Assembly: GCA_934667475.1 (NCBI GenBank)
Contig: CAKUMB010000001.1
Span: 310,001 to 374,000, forward strand
Direction: 5' to 3'
Length of the DNA: 64,000 nucleotides
Source: an uncultured Muribaculaceae bacterium
GTDB taxonomy: Bacteria; Bacteroidota; Bacteroidia; Bacteroidales; Muribaculaceae
Below are positions 49,296 through 57,763 of this stretch, piece by piece. Positions within the stretch are counted from its first letter, which is position 1, and each line of letters starts with the position of its first letter. The notes beneath the pieces were generated by a model. That model was not told where the DNA came from, did no database searches, and saw only the letters and a program-made list of their open reading frames with translations. The translations under genes and the position numbers were made by a program.

Positions 49296-50381
49296 ATGAA
49301 CCCTATCAACAAAGTCGCAATATCGGCTGCCGCCGCCCTCATAGCCTTCACCGCCGCGGCGCAGCGCACGCAAAAGTTCACGGCCGACCGCAACAATGAG
49401 TACGGCCTCACCTACAAGCTGCCCTCCACGCGGGTGCGCATTCTGGCCACCGCCGTCAAGACGGTGCGCAAGGCTGGCCCCTACTGGCAGTATGCCAAGA
49501 AATACCTCGGCACATCTGACGTAATCACCGCCGACTCGCAGACGTGGGAGCTGACGGGCGCATCGATGCACACCTATGGCGTGCCCGATGACTCACAGCA
49601 GTTTCTTATGCAGTTCAAGGGCGGGCAGGCTCCGTTTATAATGAAGACCACCGATGACCTGCTGCTGTCGGTCAACAGCGAGAACACTGTGCCGCTCGAA
49701 CCGTCGCTCAGTGCCACGGTGGGCCGCGAAACGGTGCTCGACGCCAACAACTATCTCAGCTCGCTCTCGGGCGACATCCTGGCCAGTGAGTCGCTGTCGA
49801 AGCGCGCCGAGCTGGCTGCACAGCAAATCTACAAAATCAGGCAGAGCCGCTCCGACTATGCCACTGGCGAGGCCGACACCATGCCCGACGGCGCGGCGCT
49901 GAAGCTTATAATGCAGCAGCTCGACGAGCAGGAGGCGGCCCTTACGGCCATGTTTGTGGGCACTACTTCCACTTCCACAGCCAGCCAGGCGTTTGAGTTC
50001 AATCCTGGCACCGACGATGTTGACAATGCCGTGGCATTCCGCGTGAGCGATGAAAACGGCCTTGTGGACAAGAGCGACCTCAGCGGCGAACCGGTGTACC
50101 TCACCATGCGCGTTACTGAGCGAGGCAAACTCCCTGTCAACGAAAAGGGCGAGGCCAAGAAGCTGCCAAAGGACGCTGTGGTCTATCGCATTCCAGGCAA
50201 GGCGCAGTTCACGCTGGCCTACAAGGGCAAGACTGTGGCCCAGTCATCGTTCGACTTGGCTCAGTTGGGCATTGACTTTGGTCTCGACCCCGACTTGTTC
50301 AGCAACAAAAAGCAGCAGAGCTACATTAAACTGTCGCCCGCCACTGGCGCGGTGGTAGAGCTTGGCAACGTGGCCCGCTGA
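49296..50381 (+). CDS. Exported DUF4831 family protein
   Basis: A 361-residue exported protein with signal peptide (MNPINKVAISAAAALIAFTAAA). The conserved region includes NEYGLTYKLPSTRVRI, GPYWQYAKKYLG and TYGVPDDSQQFLMQFKGG at the N-terminus and YRIPGKAQFTLAYKGKT near the end, as in DUF4831 proteins of Bacteroidales. The function is unknown; the beta-rich composition suggests an envelope protein. It is probably co-transcribed with nnr and converges on the LRR protein gene. Confidence 0.9.
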   Translation: MNPINKVAISAAAALIAFTAAAQRTQKFTADRNNEYGLTYKLPSTRVRILATAVKTVRKAGPYWQYAKKYLGTSDVITADSQTWELTGASMHTYGVPDDSQQFLMQFKGGQAPFIMKTTDDLLLSVNSENTVPLEPSLSATVGRETVLDANNYLSSLSGDILASESLSKRAELAAQQIYKIRQSRSDYATGEADTMPDGAALKLIMQQLDEQEAALTAMFVGTTSTSTASQAFEFNPGTDDVDNAVAFRVSDENGLVDKSDLSGEPVYLTMRVTERGKLPVNEKGEAKKLPKDAVVYRIPGKAQFTLAYKGKTVAQSSFDLAQLGIDFGLDPDLFSNKKQQSYIKLSPATGAVVELGNVAR

Positions 50382-50407
50382 GCCAATTCCAAAAAGACAT
50401 AAAATGA

Positions 50408-50446
50408 GCCGCCCGGCGCACTTCACAATGGTGTGCGCCGGGCGGC
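50408..50446. terminator. Bidirectional hairpin between DUF4831 and LRR genes
   Basis: A perfect 14-bp GC-rich stem (GCCGCCCGGCGCAC at 50408-50421 with its complement at 50433-50446) separates converging genes. TTTG follows on the plus strand and TCATTTTATG on the minus strand. Confidence 0.8.
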
Positions 50447-50469
50447 TTTGCTGTGTGTGTGGGTGTGCG

Positions 50470-52371
50470 CTACTTGATGCACTTGGCTGTGGCACGGGTG
50501 CCGTCGGTGTAGGTGGTCACCACCACGTTAACACCGCTTTGCGGGCCTGCGAGGCGTGTGCCGCCTGCATTGTAGTATTCCACGCTCTTCACCTGCTTGC
50601 CTGTGGCTACGGTCTCAACTGCGGTGGGGGTCACCAGCTCCACGTTGCCCAGCACGGCCAGGGTGCTTGCGTCAAGCTTCACGGCGCGCAGCGCATAGCT
50701 GTTGCCTGCTGCGAAGCCGAGTCCGCCTTTGTAGTAGAGCGATATGTTGGCAGCGGCGCCGTCGAGCTTGTCGCCATCGGTGTTGGTGTAGGCGGCCTTG
50801 GCCACGTCCATCACCTCGTGCAGCTCAGCCTCGGCCACGGCCTTGTCGGCGTTGTCGTAAGTTTTTATGCCAGCATCGCCAGTGGCGCCGTCGGCGGTGA
50901 ATGCGGTGGCGTGCAGCGTCTTGTCGGCTGCAATCCAGCCTGTCACGCTCGAAATCACGCTGCCATAGTCCACACCGGCTGCTGCCGAGTCGAGTTCAAT
51001 GCGGGTCCACACATCGTTGTGCGCATAAAGGGCATTTTTGCCGTTGGCCTCCACTGCTGCGCCAACCACCGACGGGGTGGTGCACTGATATTTGTAGGCA
51101 AATTCGTCGCTTGTTGCCATTCCCTTGCCGAAAATCTCGCTCATCGATGCCGAGTAGGCCACCAGATTGTGAATGCTTTTCCATCCCTCTGCTCTGTGGT
51201 AGGCCTTTTCGCTGCCCAGCGGCACGCGCACTGCGGTGAGCAGCGTGTCGATGCCCAGCATGTTTTTATTGTAGGTCACGGTCACAGGTGTGGCCGACTC
51301 GAATGTGAGGTTCATCAGGCTCTTGCAGCCGTTAAACGGGCTGCTGCCAAATGTGGTCACCGAGGCGGGCACCACCACATTGTTGAGCGCCGAGCAGTTG
51401 CTGAACATGTTGTTGCTCAGTTTTGTCATCTTTCCCGACAGCACCACTTGCGTGAGTTTCTTGTTGAGGAGGAACACATAGTTGCCCACGGTGGTCACGT
51501 TGGGGCTGAACACCACTTTCTCGATGTTGGCCACATTCTGGAACGTGCGCATGCCCACTTCGGTCACAGTGGCGGGCATGGTGTATTCGGCGTTGGTCTT
51601 GCCGGCGGGATATGATATGAGTTTGGTTTGGGCTTTGTCATACACCACGCCGTCGGCCGAGCTCAGCTTGGCGTTGTCGGCGCTGATGTTCACCGCCTCC
51701 AGCTTGTAGCACTGTGCGGCGGCCTGCGGGTCGAAGCTGGTCACGCCCTTGCCCAAGTTGATGATTGTGAGTTCGGTGCAGCTCTGCCACATGTTGGCTC
51801 CCATGGCCGACGTCACGCCGTCGGGCACGGTGAATGTGGTCACCGCTTTGCAGCCCTTGAAGCAGGTGGCGCCAATGCTGGTGAGCGACTGCGGCAGGGC
51901 CACGGTTGCAACCTGTTCGCAGTTGGCAAAGCACGAAATTCCTATGCTTGTTATGCCCTCGGCCAGCGGCAGCTTGGTGAGTGCCTTGCAGCCCTCAAAG
52001 GTGTGTGCGCCATATTCGGTAACCGTCTTGGGTATGCTCACGCCCAAAAGTTTCGACAGGCCGTAGAAGGCATAGTCACCCAGGCGTGTCACGGTGTACT
52101 CGGTGTTGTCGGTGGGGTCGACAATGGTTTGCGGCACCGTGAAGCGGTCGGCGTCGTTGATGTAGGTCGACGAACTGTAGCTGCCATATTGTGGCTTGCC
52201 TTTGTAGTGCTCGAGCGACACTGTGTTGCCCGCATCGCCCTTGGTGAGCACCTTAAACTTCATAGGAATGCCTTCGGTGGTTTTGAAAGTGCCATTCACA
52301 TTGGTGGCAGCGGCACTAAGGCCTGCTGTCACAGCCATTGCCGCAAGCATTAATTTGTAGGAGTTCTTCAT
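50470..52371 (-). CDS. BspA-like leucine-rich-repeat surface protein with conserved C-terminal motif
   Basis: A 633-residue exported protein. The signal peptide (MKNSYKLMLAAMAVTAGLSA) precedes about ten LRR_5 repeats (residues 90-390) of the pattern SIGATCFKGCKAVTTFTVPD. Such repeats are common in adhesion proteins of oral and gut Bacteroidales. The C-terminal third is a beta-rich domain followed by YYNAGGTRLAGPQSGVN and YTDGT, the same end motif as in the protein at 14262. It is probably cell-surface, binding host or partner glycoproteins (inference). A -7 box TACATTTG is at 52433-52426. Confidence 0.9.
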   Translation of the reverse strand: MKNSYKLMLAAMAVTAGLSAAATNVNGTFKTTEGIPMKFKVLTKGDAGNTVSLEHYKGKPQYGSYSSSTYINDADRFTVPQTIVDPTDNTEYTVTRLGDYAFYGLSKLLGVSIPKTVTEYGAHTFEGCKALTKLPLAEGITSIGISCFANCEQVATVALPQSLTSIGATCFKGCKAVTTFTVPDGVTSAMGANMWQSCTELTIINLGKGVTSFDPQAAAQCYKLEAVNISADNAKLSSADGVVYDKAQTKLISYPAGKTNAEYTMPATVTEVGMRTFQNVANIEKVVFSPNVTTVGNYVFLLNKKLTQVVLSGKMTKLSNNMFSNCSALNNVVVPASVTTFGSSPFNGCKSLMNLTFESATPVTVTYNKNMLGIDTLLTAVRVPLGSEKAYHRAEGWKSIHNLVAYSASMSEIFGKGMATSDEFAYKYQCTTPSVVGAAVEANGKNALYAHNDVWTRIELDSAAAGVDYGSVISSVTGWIAADKTLHATAFTADGATGDAGIKTYDNADKAVAEAELHEVMDVAKAAYTNTDGDKLDGAAANISLYYKGGLGFAAGNSYALRAVKLDASTLAVLGNVELVTPTAVETVATGKQVKSVEYYNAGGTRLAGPQSGVNVVVTTYTDGTRATAKCIK

Positions 52372-52425
52372 ATCATTTTGGAGTTTTATGGTGATAAATG
52401 CTTATAGTTTTCATTCGTAGCGTTG

Positions 52426-52433
52426 CAAATGTA
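52426..52433 (-). promoter_or_regulatory. -7 box of the LRR protein gene
   Basis: TACATTTG on the minus strand lies 54 bases upstream of ATG 52371. No -33 match. Confidence 0.45.
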
Positions 52434-52539
52434 ATAAAAAAGCATAAAAATGCCGCTTTGTAGCAGCGTTTTTTTAATTTAAGGTTAATTTTTGCTGGAA
52501 TCGGTAGGGGGCATTGCCGCCTGCCTGTGCTATGGGGGA

Positions 52540-53832
52540 CTACTCGCGCTTTTTGCCGTCGAGCATGGTGAGTCTCACCAGTTCAATTCTGGCCGAGGTC
52601 TTCTTGAGCACCGTCAGCCGCATGCCGTCGATGTCGGCGGTGTCGCCCTCGTTGGGAATCTCTTCGAGGCGGTTAAGCAGAAATCCGGCAATGGTCTGGT
52701 AGTCGTCGCTCTCGGGAATGTTTAGGTGGTAGTTGTCGTTTATGTCTTCAATCTCCATGCGGCCCGAGAACTCATAGGTGTTGTCGTCGATTTTGCGCGA
52801 CACCAGCCGCGGACGGTCGTGCTCGTCTTCTATCTCGCCGAATATCTCCTCCACCAGGTCTTCAAGCGTCACCATGCCTGCCGTGCCGCCAAACTCGTCA
52901 ACCACAATAGCCATGCTCTTTTTTTCCTTCAGCAGGTTTTGCATCATTTTTTTTGCGAGCATGGTTTCGGGTGCAAACAGCACTGGCTTTATGCGGTCTT
53001 TCCAGTTCACTTCGGGCACAAACATTTCGCTCACCTGAATGAATCCCAGCACATTGTCCACATCGTCGTGGTAGACCACGATTTTCGACAGGCCGCTGCG
53101 TGTGAACAGCCGGCTCAGCTCCTCGCGCGAGGTGTCGGCAATGTCCACGCCCACAATCTCGTTGCGCGGCACCATGCAGTCGCGCAAGTGTGTGTCGCTG
53201 AAGTCGAGGGCGTTTTCAAATATCTTCACCTCCTGCTCCACGTCCTTGTTCTCATCTTCGCGCTTGTCGATGTTTTCCTGCAGGTAGGCGTCGAGCTCGT
53301 CGACCGAAATCAGCCCCATGCTGCCGGTGTCGGCCTTTATGCCCACAAGGCGCATCAGTGCGGCCGACAGCAGCGAGGTGAATTTCGACACCGGCCACAG
53401 CAGGGTGTATATCATCAGCATCAGTGGCGAGCAGGCGCGCAGCGACCGGTTGGGGTTGATGCGAAACATGGTCTTGGGCAGAAACTCGCCCGCAAACAGC
53501 ACTATCACTGTCGATATCAGCGTCTGCGCCAGCAGCAGCACGGCCTCGTTTTGGCCGAATGCCGCTTTGAGCATTGGCAGGCACAGCTGCGCTATGGCCA
53601 TGCCGTATACCACATTGGCGATGTTGTTGCCCACCAGCAGGGTGGAGATGAGTGTGTCTTTGTGGGCATAGAACATGTCGATTATGCGGTTTATCAGGCC
53701 GCTCTTTTTCACGTCAATCTCCACTCTCACCTTATTGCTCGACACAAAGGCGATTTCCATTCCCGAGAAGAAGCCCGAGAACAGTAGCGACACGAGTGCC
53801 GTGATGAGGGGATACACTAAATCGTTGCTCAT
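52540..53832 (-). CDS. CNNM/CorC-type CBS-domain membrane protein (GldE-like)
   Basis: The protein is 430 residues from ATG 53832 (MSNDLVYPLITALVSLLFSG); a frame to 53883 includes the promoter. The N-terminal DUF21 domain (1-190, about four helices) is followed by a CBS pair (about 205-330, DCMVPRNEIVGVDIADT and FIQVSEMFV with VVDEFGGTAGMVTLEDLVEE) and a C-terminal CorC/HlyC domain. DUF21/CBS proteins export magnesium or related cations. In Bacteroidota a close family member, GldE, accompanies gliding-related genes, but no other gliding gene is in the window. Its consensus promoter overlaps the preceding terminator. Confidence 0.9.
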   Translation of the reverse strand: MSNDLVYPLITALVSLLFSGFFSGMEIAFVSSNKVRVEIDVKKSGLINRIIDMFYAHKDTLISTLLVGNNIANVVYGMAIAQLCLPMLKAAFGQNEAVLLLAQTLISTVIVLFAGEFLPKTMFRINPNRSLRACSPLMLMIYTLLWPVSKFTSLLSAALMRLVGIKADTGSMGLISVDELDAYLQENIDKREDENKDVEQEVKIFENALDFSDTHLRDCMVPRNEIVGVDIADTSREELSRLFTRSGLSKIVVYHDDVDNVLGFIQVSEMFVPEVNWKDRIKPVLFAPETMLAKKMMQNLLKEKKSMAIVVDEFGGTAGMVTLEDLVEEIFGEIEDEHDRPRLVSRKIDDNTYEFSGRMEIEDINDNYHLNIPESDDYQTIAGFLLNRLEEIPNEGDTADIDGMRLTVLKKTSARIELVRLTMLDGKKRE

Positions 53833-53862
53833 AGGTGTGGATGCAAATGCTGATACATACTG

Positions 53863-53894
53863 CAAATTTACAACATAATGCACTCATGGCCAAA
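53863..53894 (-). promoter_or_regulatory. Consensus promoter of the CNNM-type gene
   Basis: TTTG (53894-53891), 20 bases, TAAATTTG (53870-53863), a full two-box match 30 bases before ATG 53832. The -33 box coincides with the U-tract of the upstream terminator. Confidence 0.82.
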
Positions 53895-53942
53895 AAAAGC
53901 TTGCGCGCCACTGCCGTTTTTTGTGGCAGTGGCGCGCAAGCT
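53891..53942 (-). terminator. Terminator of the coaX-barrel-lptC transcript
   Basis: A perfect 18-bp stem (arms 53898-53915 and 53925-53942, with AGCTTGCGCGCCACTGCC) is followed on the minus strand by a run of seven T residues. It lies 24 bases after the lptC stop codon. Confidence 0.92.
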
Positions 53943-53965
53943 ATGCTGTGTGCCGGACCGGCCGG

Positions 53966-54541
53966 TCACATCCCGCCAGGCATTTTGGCCTGGTCGATGG
54001 GGAATATGGCCTTCACCTTGTGCACCTTGTAGGTGGTGAGCTTCTCGTTCGACTCATATCCGTAGCCCTCTATCACGCGGTCAAGTTTCTCGATGTGGAT
54101 GAAGGCGTCGGAATACAGTCGGTGCTCGCCCTGGTTCCAATACATTTGGTCGGTGAGTATGAGGTCCTTGGCCACGTTGGTGATGCGCACGTTGCCATTA
54201 AGGCTCCACAGGCGCGCCTTCTCGTCGAAGTAGGCCGAGTCGCAGCGCACCGAGGTCACCGTCTTGAATCCGGCGTCAAGTTCCTCGGCTATCACACCTT
54301 GCGGGAATATCCAGTGCGGCTTTTTCGACTCCTCAAACATCAGCCACTGCTTGGTGGTGATGCGGTAGCGCGTGCGTCCCGAGTCGCTTATCACCGTCTG
54401 CACGTTGGTCGAGCTCATGGTGGGCACCTTGTCGGGGTCGGCGGCGCGGCTGGCTGTGCTTGCCAGCTCGTCGCGGCACGAGGTGGCGGCCATGATTGCC
54501 GTCAGTGCCAGTGCTGTGTGCATCAGTGCCCTCATCATCAT
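53966..54541 (-). CDS. lptC: LPS export ABC transporter periplasmic lipoprotein LptC
   Basis: LptC (191 residues) belongs to the Lpt bridge that carries lipopolysaccharide to the outer membrane. A lipoprotein signal (MMMRALMHTALALTAIM, lipobox ATSC) replaces the usual transmembrane anchor, as in other Bacteroidota. The mature part has TVISDSGRTRYRITTKQWLM and IFPQGVIAEELDAGFKTVTS with the repeated OstA/LptA-like strand pattern DSAYFDEKARLWSLNGNV. It is third in the transcript coaX - outer-membrane barrel - lptC and ends at a strong terminator. Confidence 0.94.
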   Translation of the reverse strand: MMMRALMHTALALTAIMAATSCRDELASTASRAADPDKVPTMSSTNVQTVISDSGRTRYRITTKQWLMFEESKKPHWIFPQGVIAEELDAGFKTVTSVRCDSAYFDEKARLWSLNGNVRITNVAKDLILTDQMYWNQGEHRLYSDAFIHIEKLDRVIEGYGYESNEKLTTYKVHKVKAIFPIDQAKMPGGM

Positions 54542-54563
54542 TGCTCTGTCGTGTGCCGTGGGG

Positions 54564-55805
54564 TTAGCGTATTTTGTTTTTCCAGAACCACATCTCGTTA
54601 AACGTCACGCTCAGCGTGATGTTGAAGTAGTCCTCCTTTATGAGCTCTTTGGGGGTGGTGAAGCGGTGCTTCCATTCAAAACCCAGGTTCACCAGAGTCT
54701 TGCTGCCCGGTGCAGGCAGCGTGAGGCCGAAGCCTGCTCCGTAGTCGCGCACATTGTTGCCGCCAATGTTCATGTAGTCGTGGTTGTAGTGGCCGCCCAT
54801 GCGGTAGGTGACGCGCTTCAGGTAGCTGCCCCTTGAGTTGGGAGTGTATTGCAGGCCGGCAGCCACTTTCCAGCGGTTGTCAAACTTCATGCTGCTGCTC
54901 TCAAAGCCCTCAAGCGGTGTGTATTTGGCCTTGCCCCAATCTTGATAGGTGAAGTCGACCTCGGCCGTGAAGCGGTCAAGGTGTGAGTAGCTCAGACCCA
55001 CACCGAATGTGTTGGGCTTCTGGTATTTGCCCGTGAGTCCTGTGTAGCCTATCGAGTCAACCTTGGTGTCCTGGCTGGCGTCGTAGCTCAATCCCCATGT
55101 GTGGCCGTGCAGCGAGCGCTTGGGCGAGTAGGTGAAGCCCACCACCAGGCGGTCTTTGCGGTTCAGGTTCAGGCGGTATTGCAGGCCCAGGTTCACGTTC
55201 CAGTCGCGCACTTCCATCACGCGCTCAAACAGGGTGGTGCTGGTGGAGTACACATAGGTGTCGTTGACTATGGTGCCAAACATGTAGCTGAAGTTGGCGC
55301 CGGCCGACAGGCCGTTAAACGGCTCCCAGCCCACACCGGCATACAGCTCGCTGATGCCGCCGTTGCCGCTGCGTGTCTCAGTGCCGTTGTTCTCAAGCGT
55401 GTTGCCGAATGAGTAGCCCACACTGGAGAAGGGCACCACGCCAAACGAGCCGCCCACTCTCTTGGCCAGCTTGAACTCGGCTGCTATGTAGTCGAGGCCG
55501 CCGCCAAAGCTGTGGCCGCTATTGCCGTTTTCCTTCGACCACAGGTTGGTCAGGTCGATGCCTATGTCCCACAGAAAGGTGAGCGAGTCGACGCTGGCAT
55601 ACGAGGCCGGGTTCATCACATTTATCTGCCTGCCGTTTTGCATGGCATAGCCCACACCGCCCATCGAGCGCTGCAGGCCCGTGGCGTTTTCGCTGAGCAG
55701 GCCGTAGCCTATTTTCGAGTAAGGGCTGGCGGAGTTTTGCGCGCCGGCCCGGCCGAGTCCTGCCGCAAGCAGGAGGCCGATGAGTAGAAGTCTATATTTT
55801 TTCAT
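54564..55805 (-). CDS. Outer-membrane beta-barrel protein (FadL-like fold)
   Basis: A 413-residue outer-membrane protein with signal peptide (MKKYRLLLIGLLLAAGLGRA) and alternating amphipathic strands ending in aromatic residues. The N-terminal region SPYSKIGYGLLSENATGLQR, GGVGYAMQNGRQINVMNPA and SYASVDSLTFLWDIGI resembles the plug and first strands of FadL/TodX-like barrels in Bacteroidales. Cargo is unknown. It lies between coaX (14-base overlap) and lptC (22-base gap), an arrangement conserved in related genomes, and probably has a role in envelope biogenesis or uptake. Confidence 0.87.
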   Translation of the reverse strand: MKKYRLLLIGLLLAAGLGRAGAQNSASPYSKIGYGLLSENATGLQRSMGGVGYAMQNGRQINVMNPASYASVDSLTFLWDIGIDLTNLWSKENGNSGHSFGGGLDYIAAEFKLAKRVGGSFGVVPFSSVGYSFGNTLENNGTETRSGNGGISELYAGVGWEPFNGLSAGANFSYMFGTIVNDTYVYSTSTTLFERVMEVRDWNVNLGLQYRLNLNRKDRLVVGFTYSPKRSLHGHTWGLSYDASQDTKVDSIGYTGLTGKYQKPNTFGVGLSYSHLDRFTAEVDFTYQDWGKAKYTPLEGFESSSMKFDNRWKVAAGLQYTPNSRGSYLKRVTYRMGGHYNHDYMNIGGNNVRDYGAGFGLTLPAPGSKTLVNLGFEWKHRFTTPKELIKEDYFNITLSVTFNEMWFWKNKIR

Positions 55806-56523
55806 TATATAACAGTATTCTGTTTAGTCCTTTGGCCAGCATGTCGGGGTCGCTCACCACCTTGTGGGCCAGCAGTCCGCGCACCATGGTGGCATCGCCA
55901 CCGGTGAGGAATGTGGTGATGCCAGGCATCTCGGCCTGCAGGGCGCCTATGGTGCCGTCGATTTCATAGGCCAGCCCGCGCACGGCGCCGCTGCGCAGCG
56001 CAGTGTTGGTGTCGTAGCCCACGCGCGGTGTGTCGCCGTCTTTGTCGGCCAGCGGCAGCCGGCTCGTGAGCATGTTGAGCGAGCGCAGCCGCATGCTTAT
56101 GCCCGGCGATATGTTGCCGCCCATGAAGCAGCCCTGTGCGTCCATCACGTCGAGCGTGGTGGCGGTGCCCACATCCACTATCAGCGATGCGGCGCCGGGG
56201 TTCACGCTCCACGCCTGCACGGCGGTGGCTATGCGGTCGCAGCCCAGCGTGTTGGCCGACCGGTAGTGCAGCTTTATGGGCAGTGGGGTAGAGCTGCTAA
56301 GCTTCACCAGAGGCACTCGCGAGGCCAGAAACTCCTCGGCCTCGGCATTGCTGCCCACCACGCTGCTCACAATCGCTGCGCCAATGTCATACCGTGCGAA
56401 GAAGCTGCGCAGCATCTCGGCGTCGAATTGCTTGTAGCGCTCCGTGCCCACAAACTTGTCGCCGTCAAACAGCGACAGCTTGGTCGACGAATTGCCGCTG
56501 TCGATAGTGAGATTTAATTTCAT
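55792..56523 (-). CDS. coaX: Type III pantothenate kinase
   Basis: CoaX (243 residues) performs the first step of coenzyme A synthesis. It opens LTIDSGNSSTKLSLFDGD, the phosphate-1 loop of the ASKHA fold, has LGCDRIATAVQAW, LIVDVGTATTLDVMDAQG with the catalytic Asp, GGNISPGISMRLRSLNMLT and FLTGGDATMVRGLL. It lacks the type II enzymes' P-loop. It is first in its transcript; a -7 box ends only 7 bases before its ATG. Confidence 0.96.
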   Translation of the reverse strand: MKLNLTIDSGNSSTKLSLFDGDKFVGTERYKQFDAEMLRSFFARYDIGAAIVSSVVGSNAEAEEFLASRVPLVKLSSSTPLPIKLHYRSANTLGCDRIATAVQAWSVNPGAASLIVDVGTATTLDVMDAQGCFMGGNISPGISMRLRSLNMLTSRLPLADKDGDTPRVGYDTNTALRSGAVRGLAYEIDGTIGALQAEMPGITTFLTGGDATMVRGLLAHKVVSDPDMLAKGLNRILLYNEKI

Positions 56524-56530
56524 TTAGCCA

Positions 56531-56538
56531 CAAAATTA
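56531..56538 (-). promoter_or_regulatory. -7 box immediately before coaX
   Basis: TAATTTTG on the minus strand ends 7 bases before ATG 56523, implying a leaderless transcript. No clear -33 box. Confidence 0.42.
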
Positions 56539-56723
56539 CTAAATACTAATAAATTAATGCGTCTTTTGCACAATTTTTACCACTCGTTTCACTTTTTATA
56601 GCATATGGCCGCAACGGTCCTCCGGCGGCCCTCTCGTGGCCGCTGGCAGCAAAAAGCGGTGCAAATTTAATCAACTTTTTGCAATTCGGGGCTTACACAG
56701 CCGTCTACTTGGTCAAAAATCGC

Positions 56724-56731
56724 TATATTTG
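56724..56731 (+). promoter_or_regulatory. -7 box of the 2-hydroxyacid dehydrogenase gene
   Basis: TATATTTG lies 33 bases before ATG 56765 in the divergent interval with coaX. Nothing else is seen in 56539-56723. Confidence 0.5.
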
Positions 56732-56764
56732 CTCATCAACGCTTACAAAAAACTATAATTTGAA

Positions 56765-57739
56765 ATGGAAAACAACGATAAACTGAAAATTGTGGTGCTC
56801 GACGGCTATGCCGGAAATCCCGGCGACCTGTCGTGGGCGGGTCTTGAAGCTTTGGCCGGAGAGTGCCGTGTGTATGACCGCACCGCGCCGTCACAGCTGC
56901 TCGAGCGTGCAGCCGGGGCGCAGGTGCTGCTCACCAACAAGACGGTGATCGACCGCAGCGCCATCGAGGCGCTGCCACAACTGCGCTATGTGGGTGTGAT
57001 TGCCACCGGCTACAACATTGTCGACACCCAAGCGGCGTGCGAGCACGGCGTGGTGGTGACCAATGTGCCAAGCTACAGCACGGCATCGGTGGCGCAGATG
57101 GTGTTTGCCCACCTGCTCAACATCACCAACAGCGTGCAGCACTACACCGATGAGGCCCGCGCCGGCAAGTGGAGCAGCTGCGCCGACTTCAGTTACACCG
57201 ATACCACAGTGACCGAGCTCAGCGGCAAGACCATGGCTGTGGTGGGCTTTGGCCACATAGGCAGTGCAGTGGCCCGCATAGCCCTGGCCCTGGGCATGAG
57301 GGTGATGGCCGTCACCAGCAAGGATCAGTCGGCCTTGCCGCAGGGTGTGGCCAAGGCATCGCTCGACGAGGCTTTTGCCCAGTGCGACGTGCTGTCGCTG
57401 CACTGTCCGCTCACCACGTCGACCCGCGGCCTTGTGTGCCGCGAGCGCCTGGCCACAATGAAGCCCACGGCCATCATCATCAACACCTCGCGCGGCCCTG
57501 TGGTCAACGAGCAGGACTTGGCCGACGCGCTTAATTCCGGCACCATTGCCGCCGCTGGCGTGGATGTGATGTCGCAGGAGCCGCCAGAGGCCCACAACCC
57601 GCTGCTCAGCGCCCGCAACTGCCACTTCACTCCCCACATTGCCTGGGCCAGCCACGAGGCCCGCGAGCGGCTTATGAACATAGTGGTGAGCAATGTGGCC
57701 GCCTTCATTGCAGGCCGCCCCGTGAATGTGGTGAACTGA
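56765..57739 (+). CDS. D-2-hydroxyacid dehydrogenase (glycerate dehydrogenase-like)
   Basis: An NAD-dependent dehydrogenase of 324 residues. AVVGFGHIGSAVARIALALG is the Rossmann dinucleotide loop (about residues 158-177), LHCPLTTSTRGLV and INTSRGPVVNEQDLADAL carry the conserved Arg region, AAGVDVMSQEPP contains the Glu, and FTPHIAWASHEARERL has the catalytic His. Substrate-domain features (ATGYNIVDTQAACEHGVVVT) match hydroxypyruvate/glycerate dehydrogenases best, but the exact substrate is not decidable. The AAA-DUF4435 gene starts 24 bases downstream. Confidence 0.95.
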   Translation: MENNDKLKIVVLDGYAGNPGDLSWAGLEALAGECRVYDRTAPSQLLERAAGAQVLLTNKTVIDRSAIEALPQLRYVGVIATGYNIVDTQAACEHGVVVTNVPSYSTASVAQMVFAHLLNITNSVQHYTDEARAGKWSSCADFSYTDTTVTELSGKTMAVVGFGHIGSAVARIALALGMRVMAVTSKDQSALPQGVAKASLDEAFAQCDVLSLHCPLTTSTRGLVCRERLATMKPTAIIINTSRGPVVNEQDLADALNSGTIAAAGVDVMSQEPPEAHNPLLSARNCHFTPHIAWASHEARERLMNIVVSNVAAFIAGRPVNVVN

Positions 57740-57763
57740 AACTGACTTCAATACAATCGCTAT

